From Caprella mutica (taxonomy: Eukaryota > Arthropoda > Malacostraca > Amphipoda > Caprellidae), in contig CANNZV010000267.1 in assembly GCA_947561585.1 (NCBI GenBank), forward strand, positions 124,001-188,000: a stretch of 64,000 nt of DNA, given 5' to 3'. The notes beneath the pieces are model-generated. The model saw only the letters and a list, made by a program, of their open reading frames with translations. It had not been told where the DNA came from and did no database searches. A program made the position numbers and the translations under genes. The first letter of the stretch is position 1. Each line of letters starts with the position of its first letter. Shown here piece after piece: positions 33,408-41,470 of the stretch.

Positions 33408-34625
33408 ATGAAGCAATATATTCCCTCACCTTCTTATGTCTTAGAAGAGCAACTTTTGGAGCGAAATTTAGAACTCATGCGCCGCGTACAAGTGGAAGCA
33501 GATGTGCAGATTATACTGGCACTCAAAGCCTTTGCGATGTGGCGAATGTTCCCGAAAATAGGGCAATCTTTGGCGGGCGCAACGGCAAGTTCACTCTACG
33601 AAGCGCGGCTTATTTTTGAGGAAATGGGCGTGAAAGCGCATACCTATTGCGTGGCTTATCAGCCGGAAGATTTTGAGGAAATAGTGAGCTATTCTAGTCA
33701 TTTGACCTTTAATTCGATTGGGCAGTTTAGGCATTATGTTTTGCCCCCTGACCCCCTTAAGAGGGAACGAAGCAGGGAGGGGACTGCTATTAATAATTTA
33801 TCCAAAAATAAGCCGGACTTAGTTCCCCCTTCAGGGGGGCAGGGAGCGGTGTCCTACGGCATTCGCGTCAATCCCGAATATTCCACCGTAGAAACCGACC
33901 TTTACAACCCCGCAGCAAAAGGTTCACGCCTTGGAGAACCTGCTTATAAATTTGAAAATGGACTACCAAAAGGTGTGGAAGGACTGCATTTTCATACGCT
34001 TTGTGAAAGTAGTTCTTATGATTTAGAAAAGACTTTGGAGGTTTTTGAAGCTAAATTTTCCCACTTATTTTCTTCACTAAAATGGGTGAATTTCGGCGGC
34101 GGACACCTCATGACCCGCGCGGATTATGATGTGCCGCATTTGATTAAAGTTTTAAAAATATTCAAAGCAAAGTACCCGCATTTGCAAGTGATTTTAGAGC
34201 CAGGAAGTGCGGTGAATTGGCAAACGGGCTATCTGAAAACTACGATTTTAGACATTCACGAAAGCTATGGTATAAAGACCGTTATTTTGGATGTCAGCTT
34301 TACGGCGCACATGCCTGATACGCTGGAAATGCCGTATCGGCCTGACATTCGTGGCGCGGAAAAGGAGGCAAAAGAAGGTTGGTTGGCATACAGAATGGGC
34401 GGCGTTAGTTGCTTGGCGGGCGACTATTTGGAAGCTTATTATTTTGAACAAGAATTGCAAATTGGCGATACCATTATTCTGGAAGATATGATACACTATA
34501 CGATGGTCAAAACGACGATGTTTAATGGCGTTAATCATCCTAGTATCGTGCTGGAAAAGGCGGATGGCACCATCGAAATTGTACGTGAATTTGCTTACGA
34601 AGATTACAAGAAAAAAATGGGCTAA
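33408..34625 (+). CDS. nspC: Carboxynorspermidine decarboxylase
   Basis: A 405-residue PLP enzyme of the alanine racemase-fold decarboxylases that removes the carboxyl group of carboxynorspermidine or carboxyspermidine. The start ATG at 33408 gives MKQYIPSPSYVLEEQLLERN; the frame is open upstream but runs through the hairpin. PLP lysine is Lys40 (ILALKAFAMW). HFHTLCESSS, KWVNFGGGHLMTRADYD and LEPGSAVNW follow, with active-site YKTTILDI and the C-terminal GVSCLAGDYLE. Residues about 112-147 are an in-frame insertion of a palindromic repeat (33743-33846). Without it the protein would be about 370 residues, near the family length. Confidence 0.9.
   Translation: MKQYIPSPSYVLEEQLLERNLELMRRVQVEADVQIILALKAFAMWRMFPKIGQSLAGATASSLYEARLIFEEMGVKAHTYCVAYQPEDFEEIVSYSSHLTFNSIGQFRHYVLPPDPLKRERSREGTAINNLSKNKPDLVPPSGGQGAVSYGIRVNPEYSTVETDLYNPAAKGSRLGEPAYKFENGLPKGVEGLHFHTLCESSSYDLEKTLEVFEAKFSHLFSSLKWVNFGGGHLMTRADYDVPHLIKVLKIFKAKYPHLQVILEPGSAVNWQTGYLKTTILDIHESYGIKTVILDVSFTAHMPDTLEMPYRPDIRGAEKEAKEGWLAYRMGGVSCLAGDYLEAYYFEQELQIGDTIILEDMIHYTMVKTTMFNGVNHPSIVLEKADGTIEIVREFAYEDYKKKMG
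33743..33846. repeat. Palindromic repeat inserted in frame within nspC
   Basis: GCCCCCTGACCCCCTTAAG at the left pairs with CTTCAGGGGGGCAGGGAG at the right, through mostly matched arms about 30 bases long. GC-rich ends and an AT-rich middle differ from the surrounding gene. It encodes the hydrophilic peptide LPPDPLKRERSREG ... DLVPPSGGQG without a stop codon, so the gene stays open. Confidence 0.8.
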
Positions 34626-34649
34626 TAGACGGTGTATTGTTGCTAAAAT

Positions 34650-34737
34650 ACGTAACCCCGGTTCACTCGAACAAGTCTAGTTTGCCCTTGTAGTAGCCGT
34701 TGTGTTAGTCTCGGATTAGGAAACCCGAGTTACGTAA
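34650..34737. repeat. TACGTAAC-type palindrome
   Basis: TACGTAACCCCGGTT at the left and CCCGAGTTACGTA at the right form an inverted pair after nspC. Related units (TACGTAACTCGGATT and variants) occur three times at 43826-43966. Confidence 0.6.
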
Positions 34738-34763
34738 ATGTACAAAATTAAACCAAAAATAAG

Positions 34764-35288
34764 ATGAATAATCACCAAATAAGAACCAAACGACTGCTGC
34801 TACGCCCCATTATTGCTAGTGATATTGACCATATTTTTGCGGGCTTATCGCATCCCGATGTTATCAAATATTATGGCGTCAGTTTTCACACGTTGGAAGC
34901 GACACAGGAGCAAATGGATTGGTATGCCGACCTCGAAAATAACGACAAAGGCCGTTGGTGGGCGGTCTGCTCGCCCGATGGAAAAACCTTTTACGGTGGC
35001 GGTGGTCTAAATGACTTAAATCGCGACAAAAAGCAAGCAGAAATCGGCTTTTGGCTATTGCCCGAACATTGGGGCAAGGGCTATATGACTGAGGCGATGC
35101 CAGCGATTTGTAGTTACGCTTTTGAGCATATGGGTATTAATAGAATAGAAGGTTTTGTGGACACAGAAAATGTGAATTGCAAAAATGCGATGGCTAAATT
35201 ACAATTTACGCTCGAAAAAACGATGCCTGATTGCGAAGAAAAGGACGGTAAATTGATTAGTATTGATGTTTACGCAAAGCTAAAATAA
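34764..35288 (+). CDS. GNAT family N-acetyltransferase (RimJ/RimL-like)
   Basis: A 174-residue GNAT protein. It starts with RTKRLLLRPIIASDIDHIF, typical of ribosomal-protein-type acetyltransferases. The acetyl-CoA loop region is EIGFWLLPEHWGKGYMTEAM, with motif R/Q-x-x-G-x-G/A read as HWGKGYM, and FVDTENVNCKNAMAKLQF near the C-terminus matches the family end. It would transfer an acetyl group from acetyl-CoA to an amine. The substrate is unknown. The TRIC gene starts 6 bases after its stop, so the two are probably co-transcribed. Confidence 0.85.
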   Translation: MNNHQIRTKRLLLRPIIASDIDHIFAGLSHPDVIKYYGVSFHTLEATQEQMDWYADLENNDKGRWWAVCSPDGKTFYGGGGLNDLNRDKKQAEIGFWLLPEHWGKGYMTEAMPAICSYAFEHMGINRIEGFVDTENVNCKNAMAKLQFTLEKTMPDCEEKDGKLISIDVYAKLK

Positions 35289-35294
35289 GCGACT

Positions 35295-35897
35295 ATGAAT
35301 TTCATTTATGCCATTGATTTAATTGGTACACTAGTCTTTGCTATTAGCGGCGTTTTGACCGCCACGAAGCAGAAATTTGACCTGTTCGGGGCGGCAGTTA
35401 TTGCTTTTGTTACAGCAATTGGTGGCGGTACTCTACGGGATTTATTGATAGGAAGTCAGCCTGTCGGTTGGCTATTAGATACCAATTATTTGTTGATTAT
35501 TGGTATTGCTGTACCTTTGACTTTTTTTTTTAGAAAATACATCCAAAAACTGCGGCGCACGCTATTTTTATTCGATGCGATAGGCATTGGCTTGTTTACG
35601 ATTTTGGGATTAGAAAAGACTTTAGCCTTTGGTTTGTCGCCAGGGGTTGCGGTTATCATGGGTACCATTTCGGCTTGTTTTGGTGGCGTATTGCGAGATG
35701 TATTGTGTAATATTGTTCCGCTTATTTTTCGCGGTACGATTTACGCGACGGCTTGCTTGTTAGGGGCGGTATTATATCTCGTTTTGCGAAAATATGAACT
35801 CGAATATGAGATGGCTATGGTCATCACTATTGCCTTTATTATTGTGTTGCGTATTTTTGCAGTGAAGCGAAAATGGAAGTTGCCAGAGATGCGATAA
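35295..35897 (+). CDS. TRIC-type cation channel (UPF0126 family)
   Basis: A 200-residue inner-membrane protein with about seven short hydrophobic helices and two repeats, each centred on a glycine-rich motif: AIGGGTLRDLLIG (about 35-50) and ACFGGVLRDVLCN (about 120-135). Prokaryotic UPF0126/YicG proteins are homologs of the animal TRIC potassium channels and form trimeric pores. It probably follows the GNAT gene in one transcript. The next gene starts 56 bases downstream. Confidence 0.88.
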   Translation: MNFIYAIDLIGTLVFAISGVLTATKQKFDLFGAAVIAFVTAIGGGTLRDLLIGSQPVGWLLDTNYLLIIGIAVPLTFFFRKYIQKLRRTLFLFDAIGIGLFTILGLEKTLAFGLSPGVAVIMGTISACFGGVLRDVLCNIVPLIFRGTIYATACLLGAVLYLVLRKYELEYEMAMVITIAFIIVLRIFAVKRKWKLPEMR

Positions 35898-35953
35898 AAT
35901 TAACCTTTAGGTGTTGGGAAATTAAATTATAACTAGCTGTAAATCAATATATT

Positions 35954-37174
35954 ATGAACTACTTTCCACTAATTGAAAAGATACATTTACTCGAAGAGAA
36001 ATTGAGTGGACAGCCCACAGCTACGCCTTTTGAACCCTATAAATTCAATAGTGCTGACCCAATAGAAGTACAACAAGCTGGTAAGAAAATCGCGGCACAT
36101 TTGGGCTTACCTTCCTATAGTTTTATCATTTCTTATGCAAAGCAAAAAGACAATGTGGGCGGTCATGTGCAGTTGGATAGTAGCAATGATGTATTCATAG
36201 AATTGGATGCCAAATACAAAGATAAATCCGATATGGTATGGTATATTTTGGCGCATGAAATTTGTCATAAATATCTATATGTACATAATATCAAACTCTT
36301 CCCGACGCTTGAAAATGAAATACTCACCGACCTCACGACGATATATACAGGCTTAGGAAAACTGACTTTAAATGGCTGTGAATTTATCAAAATTTCCATG
36401 AAAGTAAATGCTGATAATACCAGTACGACAACGACGCAAACAGAAAAATTAGGTTATCTTTCTCGGCAACAATTTGCCTATGCCTATCGCTTGATAGGGG
36501 AGATGCGACGCATACCGAAAAAGGGCTTAGTAGCGGGATTAACGGAAGATGCAAAGCTGGAAGTGAATAAGATAAGCAGTGAGAATTTTGATGCTAATTA
36601 TTTCAAAAATGAATACGTTTTACGGACGATAAAAGAAGCTGATGGGCGTGAATTATTAGCTGCGCAAAAGCAGTATGCACAAGCGCATCGTTACTGGCGG
36701 ACGGTGGAAGAACAAGTATTGGCGGAAGCCAGAAAACGTTATCAAGCCTTTCATACAGAGACGAAAAATAAGTTAGAAAAACTATTGCCGGAGGTGCAAA
36801 AAAGCTATGCAAAGGAGTCACATACTTATGTGAAAAACTTGTTGATTTTAGCTGAATTGAAGCAATTACGAACGTTTAGTCGCAAAAAAGAGGAAGAAAT
36901 CAGCCATTTTAACGAAAAAACAGCGGCATATATTAAAGATATAGAAGCGCATTATCCCGCAAAATCGCAGGATTTTTTATTTCATTTTGAATGCCCATCT
37001 TGTGCTAATAAAATGAAGATTAGTCAAAAGAAATTGGTGCGTATTAGTTGTCCTAAATGTGCGTACAAATTCATCGTTGATACGGGCGCGAACACGGCGG
37101 AAGTGTATGAACAATCGAAAGGGATAGGGGAGAATATTTGGGCTAAAGCGAAGTCTTTGTTTGGGAAAAAGTAG
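35954..37174 (+). CDS. Putative zinc peptidase with C-terminal zinc ribbon
   Basis: A 406-residue cytosolic protein with no signal peptide. A zinc-peptidase motif LAHEICHKYL contains His101, Glu102 and His105. The following NEILTDLTTIYTGLG could supply a third metal ligand. The middle part (about 215-335) is a long charged helical or coiled-coil region. The last 60 residues form a zinc ribbon, CPSCANKM (Cys347, Cys350) and SCPKCAYKF (Cys366, Cys369), as in proteins that sense or bind partners. The combination of peptidase-like core and ribbon is not one I can name. Function unknown. Confidence 0.7.
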   Translation: MNYFPLIEKIHLLEEKLSGQPTATPFEPYKFNSADPIEVQQAGKKIAAHLGLPSYSFIISYAKQKDNVGGHVQLDSSNDVFIELDAKYKDKSDMVWYILAHEICHKYLYVHNIKLFPTLENEILTDLTTIYTGLGKLTLNGCEFIKISMKVNADNTSTTTTQTEKLGYLSRQQFAYAYRLIGEMRRIPKKGLVAGLTEDAKLEVNKISSENFDANYFKNEYVLRTIKEADGRELLAAQKQYAQAHRYWRTVEEQVLAEARKRYQAFHTETKNKLEKLLPEVQKSYAKESHTYVKNLLILAELKQLRTFSRKKEEEISHFNEKTAAYIKDIEAHYPAKSQDFLFHFECPSCANKMKISQKKLVRISCPKCAYKFIVDTGANTAEVYEQSKGIGENIWAKAKSLFGKK

Positions 37175-37210
37175 CATATCTGTTATCGAAATAACAACAA
37201 TAATAGCAGT

Positions 37211-37594
37211 ATGAAAATCGAACATCTCGCCATTTGAGTACGCGAATTGGAAGGCATGAAAGCCTTTTATGAAACCTATTTCAATGCCAAAGCAGGGGAG
37301 CGTTATCACAATTCTAAAAAGCAATTTACTTCGTATTTTTTATCTTTTGATACAGGTTGTCGTTTAGAAATTATGCATCGCCCCGACATTTTTTCTAATT
37401 TACATTCCACTGATTATCAAGGAATTACCCACTTTGCGATGTCAGTAAGTAGCAAAGTGAAAGTGGATAGTTTGACGGAAACCCTGCGTGCTGCGGGCTA
37501 TACTATCGCTGGCGAAGCACGCACGACGGGCGATGGCTATTACGAAAGTGTGGTGCTGGATTTGGAGGGAAATCGGATAGAGATTACGATTTAG
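37211..37594 (+). pseudogene. VOC (glyoxalase-like) gene broken by a nonsense codon
   Basis: From ATG 37211 the frame reads MKIEHLAI, then TGA at 37235-37237, then VRELEGMKAFYETYFNAKAG, continuing to a normal VOC end (NRIEITI). The position of the stop is where family members have a tryptophan (EHLAIWV), so TGG to TGA is the likely change. Restarting at TTG 37247 or ATG 37256 would drop the first strand and its metal-ligand His. Other expected ligands are kept (LEIMH, GITHFAM, RIEI). Length without the stop is 127 residues, normal for the family. TGG is used for Trp and TGA for stop elsewhere in the window, so recoding is unlikely. The last bases overlap the photolyase gene by 11. Confidence 0.75.
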
Positions 37595-38948
37595 CTGTCT
37601 CCGCCTTCGCCAAGCCAAATTTATACGCCGCCAAACACCGTTCGCGTGCAAATTTATGGTCAACCATGGCTTCCACATATTTGGAAGTGCCATATTCCGG
37701 CACCCATTTTTTTATATATTTAAAATCCTTGTCAAACTTTTTTTGCTGCGAATAAGGATTGAACACCCGGAAATAAGGTGCTGCGTCTGTACCACATCCG
37801 GCAGCCCATTGCCAGCCGCCATTATTACTTGCTAGGTCAAAATCCAATAGTTTTTCTGCGAAATAAGCCTCGCCACGTTGCCAATTAATTAATAAATGTT
37901 TCGTCAAAAAACTAGCGACCACCATCCGCACTCGATTGTGCATATGTCCCGTATGATTGAGTTCTCTCATGCCCGCATCTACGATGGGATAGCCCGTTTT
38001 CCCTTCGCACCATTTTTGAAAATCTTCTTCGCTATCCCGCCAATCTATAAAGCTATATTTTGCCCGGAAGGGTGCATCAATAACGTGTGGAAAATGCCAC
38101 ATAATTTGGCTGTAAAAGTCTCGCCAAATCAATTCATTTACGAAAATAGTACTTAAATTTTGCGCATTTCTAGCCTTTTCACGAATACTAATTGTACCAA
38201 AACGAAAGTGCAAACCTAAGCGTGAAGTGCCAGTTATTGCTGGAAAATCACGTGTTTCTGCATAGTTTTTTATCAAACCTCTAGTGACGATTTTGTCGGG
38301 AATTGGAATGTCGGTCGGCTCAAAGCCCATATCTTCTAAACTAGGCAATGGCAGTCCGTCTATTTTTGCAAAATGGTCAAAATATTTATGATTTGGATAA
38401 GATTTTAAGAAGTAAGAAATGGCTTGTTCGTTACCATTTACATCGATTATTTTGGACATTTTTTTCTCCAATGCAGCGCGCCATTTTCGGCTATAAGGTG
38501 TAAACACGGTATAGGGCAAACCATCATCTTTAGTGACTTCATTTTTCTCGAAAATAACCTGGTCTTTATAGGTTTTAAAGTCGATATTTTGTGTAGTTAA
38601 TAACTGTTTGATTGCTGTGTCACGGTCTTTTGCATATGGTTCGTAATCGTGGTTAGTATAGACGGCTTCAATGTCATATTCTTTAATTAAGGCTGTATAA
38701 ATTGCTATTGGGTCGCCATATTTCACAATAATATCCGAAGCACTTTCCTGCAAATTTGTTTTTATTGCTTCAATAGTATGATGAATAAATTCAACGCGTG
38801 CGTCTTGTTTAGGTAATTCATCTAAGATGTTTTTATCAAAAATAAACAAAGGCAAGACGCTGTTGCTTGCTTTTAAAGCGCGATATAAGCCAGCATTATC
38901 GTGTAGTCGTAAGTCGCGGCGAAACCAAAAGATGGTGTGTTTTTTCAT
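37584..38948 (-). CDS. phr: Deoxyribodipyrimidine photolyase (class I)
   Basis: A 454-residue photolyase/cryptochrome that uses blue light and FADH- to split pyrimidine dimers in DNA. The N-terminal antenna domain starts with KHTIFWFRRDLRLHDN. The FAD-binding and DNA-binding parts show TSRLGLHFRFGTIS, ELIWRDFYSQIMWHFP, GYPIVDAGMREL, GHMHNRVRMVVASFLTKHLL and LASNNGGWQWAAGCGTDAAPYFR, which are close to the CPD photolyase pattern. Cryptochrome-like regulators are hard to exclude by motif, but the intact asparagine/tryptophan motifs favour repair. Its 3' end overlaps the broken VOC gene by 11 bases in convergent orientation. Confidence 0.92.
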   Translation of the reverse strand: MKKHTIFWFRRDLRLHDNAGLYRALKASNSVLPLFIFDKNILDELPKQDARVEFIHHTIEAIKTNLQESASDIIVKYGDPIAIYTALIKEYDIEAVYTNHDYEPYAKDRDTAIKQLLTTQNIDFKTYKDQVIFEKNEVTKDDGLPYTVFTPYSRKWRAALEKKMSKIIDVNGNEQAISYFLKSYPNHKYFDHFAKIDGLPLPSLEDMGFEPTDIPIPDKIVTRGLIKNYAETRDFPAITGTSRLGLHFRFGTISIREKARNAQNLSTIFVNELIWRDFYSQIMWHFPHVIDAPFRAKYSFIDWRDSEEDFQKWCEGKTGYPIVDAGMRELNHTGHMHNRVRMVVASFLTKHLLINWQRGEAYFAEKLLDFDLASNNGGWQWAAGCGTDAAPYFRVFNPYSQQKKFDKDFKYIKKWVPEYGTSKYVEAMVDHKFARERCLAAYKFGLAKAETAKS

Positions 38949-39251
38949 AACTATTTTTTCTAGAGATTATTACAATCGAATAGGCATTTGGTTTAGCTTT
39001 TTTACGAAAAAGTCACTTCTTGGAAGATGGAGAAATGTATTTTTATTTTCAATATGCTTGTATTTACAATTAAACCACAGTAATAGCAAGGCTAAAAATT
39101 ATCCTAAAAACGAAAACATATTTAGAATTATCAGAAGAAGAAAAAGTGGATGTGGCGCAATCCGTTTAGTTTTTTATGCGAAAAAAAGCGCGATTAGAGA
39201 TAGTTCTAATCGCGCTTTCTGTTTTATGAAGTGAAGTATAAAGACTATTAT
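38949..39251. other. Spacer between photolyase and Rpn-like genes
   Basis: About 300 bases upstream of the photolyase gene. Apart from the terminator at 39181-39218, I see nothing structured. The open frame on the plus strand here has no family support. Confidence 0.5.
39181..39218 (-). terminator. Terminator after the Rpn-like gene
   Basis: AAAGCGCGATTAGA pairs with TCTAATCGCGCTTT around a short loop, with a T run on the minus strand; about 35 bases after the stop codon. Confidence 0.85.
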
Positions 39252-40490
39252 TTATTTCTTTTGAGCAGCTTGAAGAATAGTTTTTACGGTAGCTTTTTTT
39301 AGATTAACCTTCTTGACAATTGTATCAATAGAAGCGCCCGTTTCGTGCAAAAGGAGTACCATTTGATGCTTTATTTCTAGTGCTTCTTTTACTGCTTTTT
39401 CTTTTTCAGCACGTTCTTTTTCTTTTTCAGCTTGTTCTTTAATTCTAGCTTTAACTGCTTTTTCTTTTTCAGCTTGTTCTTTAATTCTAGCTTTAACTGC
39501 TTTTTCTTTTTCAGCTTGTTCTTTAATTCTAGCTTTAACTGCTTTTTCTTTTTCAGCTTGTTCTTTAATTCTAGCTTTAACCGCTTTTTCTTTTTCAGCT
39601 TGTTCTTTAATTCTAGCTTTAACTGCAGCTTCTTTTTCAGCACGTTCTGTGGCAGTAACTTTTAGTAATCGTTCAATCTCTCGTTCTTTCAATTCTTTGA
39701 AAAAATCATCCGCAGTTTTACCAAAACTTTTAGCCATAATGTTGAGCCAGTTATAGTCTATTGGTCGAGAAGTATCTGTATTTGTCATGTCATCAATGGT
39801 TTTTTCAAAAAGAGCTTCCTGCTCAGGTCGAACAGCAATGATATATTTTACAAAGTTAATCAAATTTAGGAAAAAATCTTTGTCGTGTCCAAATAGTACG
39901 CATAAACGTCCTAATTGTTGTTTGAACCGAAAGCGTTCTTCCAAATTTTCACCTGCTTGAATGAGGTATAATGCAGCCAAAGTAACTAGTGCAAAAGGAT
40001 TATCGGCATTTTCTATCAAATCTTGTTCCTCTTGGTTGCGTACAATGTAGGTATTGAATTCATAACGTATTTTCATCCCAAAAAATTCCTCATAGTAAGT
40101 ATTGTGTTGTTTAGGAATACGGTCGCCCGTGTAAACTGCTAAAGCCGTCAGCTTATGCTCCGGATATTGGTCGCGCAAGCGATAAGCACTAATAAACATC
40201 CGTTTTGTAAACATCTTTTTGTAAGTGCCTTGTATCTCGATATGTACTAAAATCAACTGTTTTGCGCCATCAAGTAATTGATATTCTATCAAAATATCGC
40301 TTTCACGGTTGCCTTTTTTGCCCCACTTAGGCGTTATTTTTTGGAGTTCTTTATCCAAAAAGTTAGGAGGAATAGTGTAATCTATAAGTTTGGATAGCTC
40401 CGAAAAATAGAAATCCATAAACGGATGGTGTAAGTTTCGAATGACTTTTTTCCATTGACCATCAAAATCGACTGGAGGGAGTTGATTCAT
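39252..40490 (-). CDS. Rpn/PD-(D/E)XK nuclease-like protein with 14-residue repeats
   Basis: A 412-residue protein. The N-terminal half resembles the Rpn/YhgA-like group of putative transposases or nucleases of the PD-(D/E)XK fold. ESDILIEYQLLDG and LILVHIEIQGTYKKMFTKRMF give the Asp and the E-x-Q of the active site, and RFKQQLGRLCVLFG follows. The C-terminal part is a highly charged helix made of about five near-identical 14-residue units (KAVKARIKEQAEKE), encoded by a 42-bp tandem repeat (about 39405-39650). The last 50 residues (KHQMVLLLHETGASIDTIVKKVNLKKATVKT) look like the conserved C-terminal helix-turn-helix of this group. It is an isolated gene with its own terminator. Confidence 0.78.
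   Translation of the reverse strand: MNQLPPVDFDGQWKKVIRNLHHPFMDFYFSELSKLIDYTIPPNFLDKELQKITPKWGKKGNRESDILIEYQLLDGAKQLILVHIEIQGTYKKMFTKRMFISAYRLRDQYPEHKLTALAVYTGDRIPKQHNTYYEEFFGMKIRYEFNTYIVRNQEEQDLIENADNPFALVTLAALYLIQAGENLEERFRFKQQLGRLCVLFGHDKDFFLNLINFVKYIIAVRPEQEALFEKTIDDMTNTDTSRPIDYNWLNIMAKSFGKTADDFFKELKEREIERLLKVTATERAEKEAAVKARIKEQAEKEKAVKARIKEQAEKEKAVKARIKEQAEKEKAVKARIKEQAEKEKAVKARIKEQAEKEKERAEKEKAVKEALEIKHQMVLLLHETGASIDTIVKKVNLKKATVKTILQAAQKK
39405..39650 (-). repeat. 42-bp tandem repeat within the Rpn-like gene
   Basis: The unit contains AATTCTAGCTTTAAC (plus strand) and occurs at 39441, 39483, 39525, 39567 and 39609, exactly 42 bases apart, with one or two base changes between copies. 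It codes for the 14-residue helical unit, so copy number changes would keep the frame. Confidence 0.9.
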
Positions 40491-40724
40491 CTTTTATGTA
40501 TGTTTTCTCTTTGAAGTATAGTGTCAATAGTCCGTGGTGAATTCCACTAGTTTTTACTTAGTGAAAATGCAGTGTAGTATTTTTTAAAAACATAAACAGT
40601 TGATTATCAATTGTTTGTATTCTTAATGTAGAGAAGGTTTTTCTAAAATTAATTTATTGCATGTTTGTTATTTTAGTAAACCAGCATTTAATTAATCTTT
40701 TTTTGAATAACTCCTTATCAAATT

Positions 40725-40858
40725 CAGCGATTCTCGGTTTAAGTAAATGTCGAGTGGTGTTACCAGTTTTTTACGATAAAGTAGGCAGTAAATGAATACC
40801 CGTTTTTTAAGATTAATGACTGGTAACACCACTTTTCTGCTTAAACCGAGAATTGCTG
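40725..40858. mobile_element. MITE-like element, copy C
   Basis: 134 bp, identical over its whole length to copy B. It is flanked by the perfect 9-bp direct repeat TATCAAATT (40716-40724 and 40859-40867), which differs from the repeats of the other copies, so it is an independent insertion and recent. Confidence 0.93.
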
Positions 40859-41091
40859 TATCAAATTTTAAATAAATCGAAATTCATACTGAAAATCGCT
40901 ACGGACTATTGTAGTGTGGTAAAAATAATAAAAAGTAGTGAATAAATGGCAATTAGAAATTTTCTGAGAGAAGAATGATAGATAGTTTATTGCAATGGAC
41001 GGCTTTTTATAGCTTTTTGGCCCTTCAATGGCATTTGACATTAATCGTAACCAGCATCTAATTATTTAAACTTAACTTTGTGGCATCTTAC

Positions 41092-41327
41092 TACCGTGTA
41101 AAGTAAATTTTGCTTAGTTTCTAAAGCCGCAGCGCGGCGATACCGTTTGTAGAAAATAACATCAAATTGTAGAAAATAACATCAAAAATATCGTTAAGTG
41201 GCAGCGCCACGTTCCCCTAAACATTGGGTGTCGTGGCGCTGCCACTCATCAAGCAGTTGTCATTTTTTTCTACAAACGGTGTCAAGGCGCTGCCTTTCTA
41301 GATAATCAAAACTTAGTTTACACGGTA
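41092..41327. mobile_element. 236-bp palindromic element
   Basis: Outer arms TACCGTGTAAA and TTTACACGGTA continue inward through GCCGCAGCGC / GCGCTGCC, ACCGTTTGTAGAAAA / TTTTCTACAAACGGT-like parts and AGTGGCAGCGCCACG / CGTGGCGCTGCCACT. The arms are directly flanked by CTTAC on both sides (41087-41091 and 41328-41332), a possible 5-bp target duplication. A 20-bp unit (TGTAGAAAATAACATCAAAT) is tandemly doubled inside the left arm. Confidence 0.65.
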
Positions 41328-41470
41328 CTTACGAACATTTTAGGCAGTTTTATGCTTATTAAGTAAGACATTTCTCGCTTCAAAAATAGAACTTTATGTT
41401 TTTGATTTTGCTTTTTTTAAGCATTAATCGAAACGACATAACCATTAAATACTCAACTAAATTTTTTTTT

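Larger units (their letters stand above)
40491..41470. other. Long spacer with two mobile palindromes
   Basis: About 980 bases between the divergent Rpn-like and T9SS genes. It contains MITE copy C (40725-40858) and the 236-bp palindrome (41092-41327). No credible gene. Confidence 0.6.

Noticed and set aside
37235..37237. TGA read as tryptophan (alternative code)
   Set aside because: Other genes in the window end in TGA and use TGG for Trp, so a point mutation or error is simpler.
38827..39234. 135-codon plus-strand open frame
   Set aside because: Antisense to the photolyase start and across its promoter region and a terminator; composition not protein-like.
39405..39650. CRISPR-like array
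   Set aside because: The repeats are directly adjacent without spacers and encode a helical protein segment.
39389..39665. Lysine-rich and Phe/Ser-rich open frames on both strands
   Set aside because: Shifted readings of the 42-bp tandem repeat inside the Rpn-like gene; no independent start or family.
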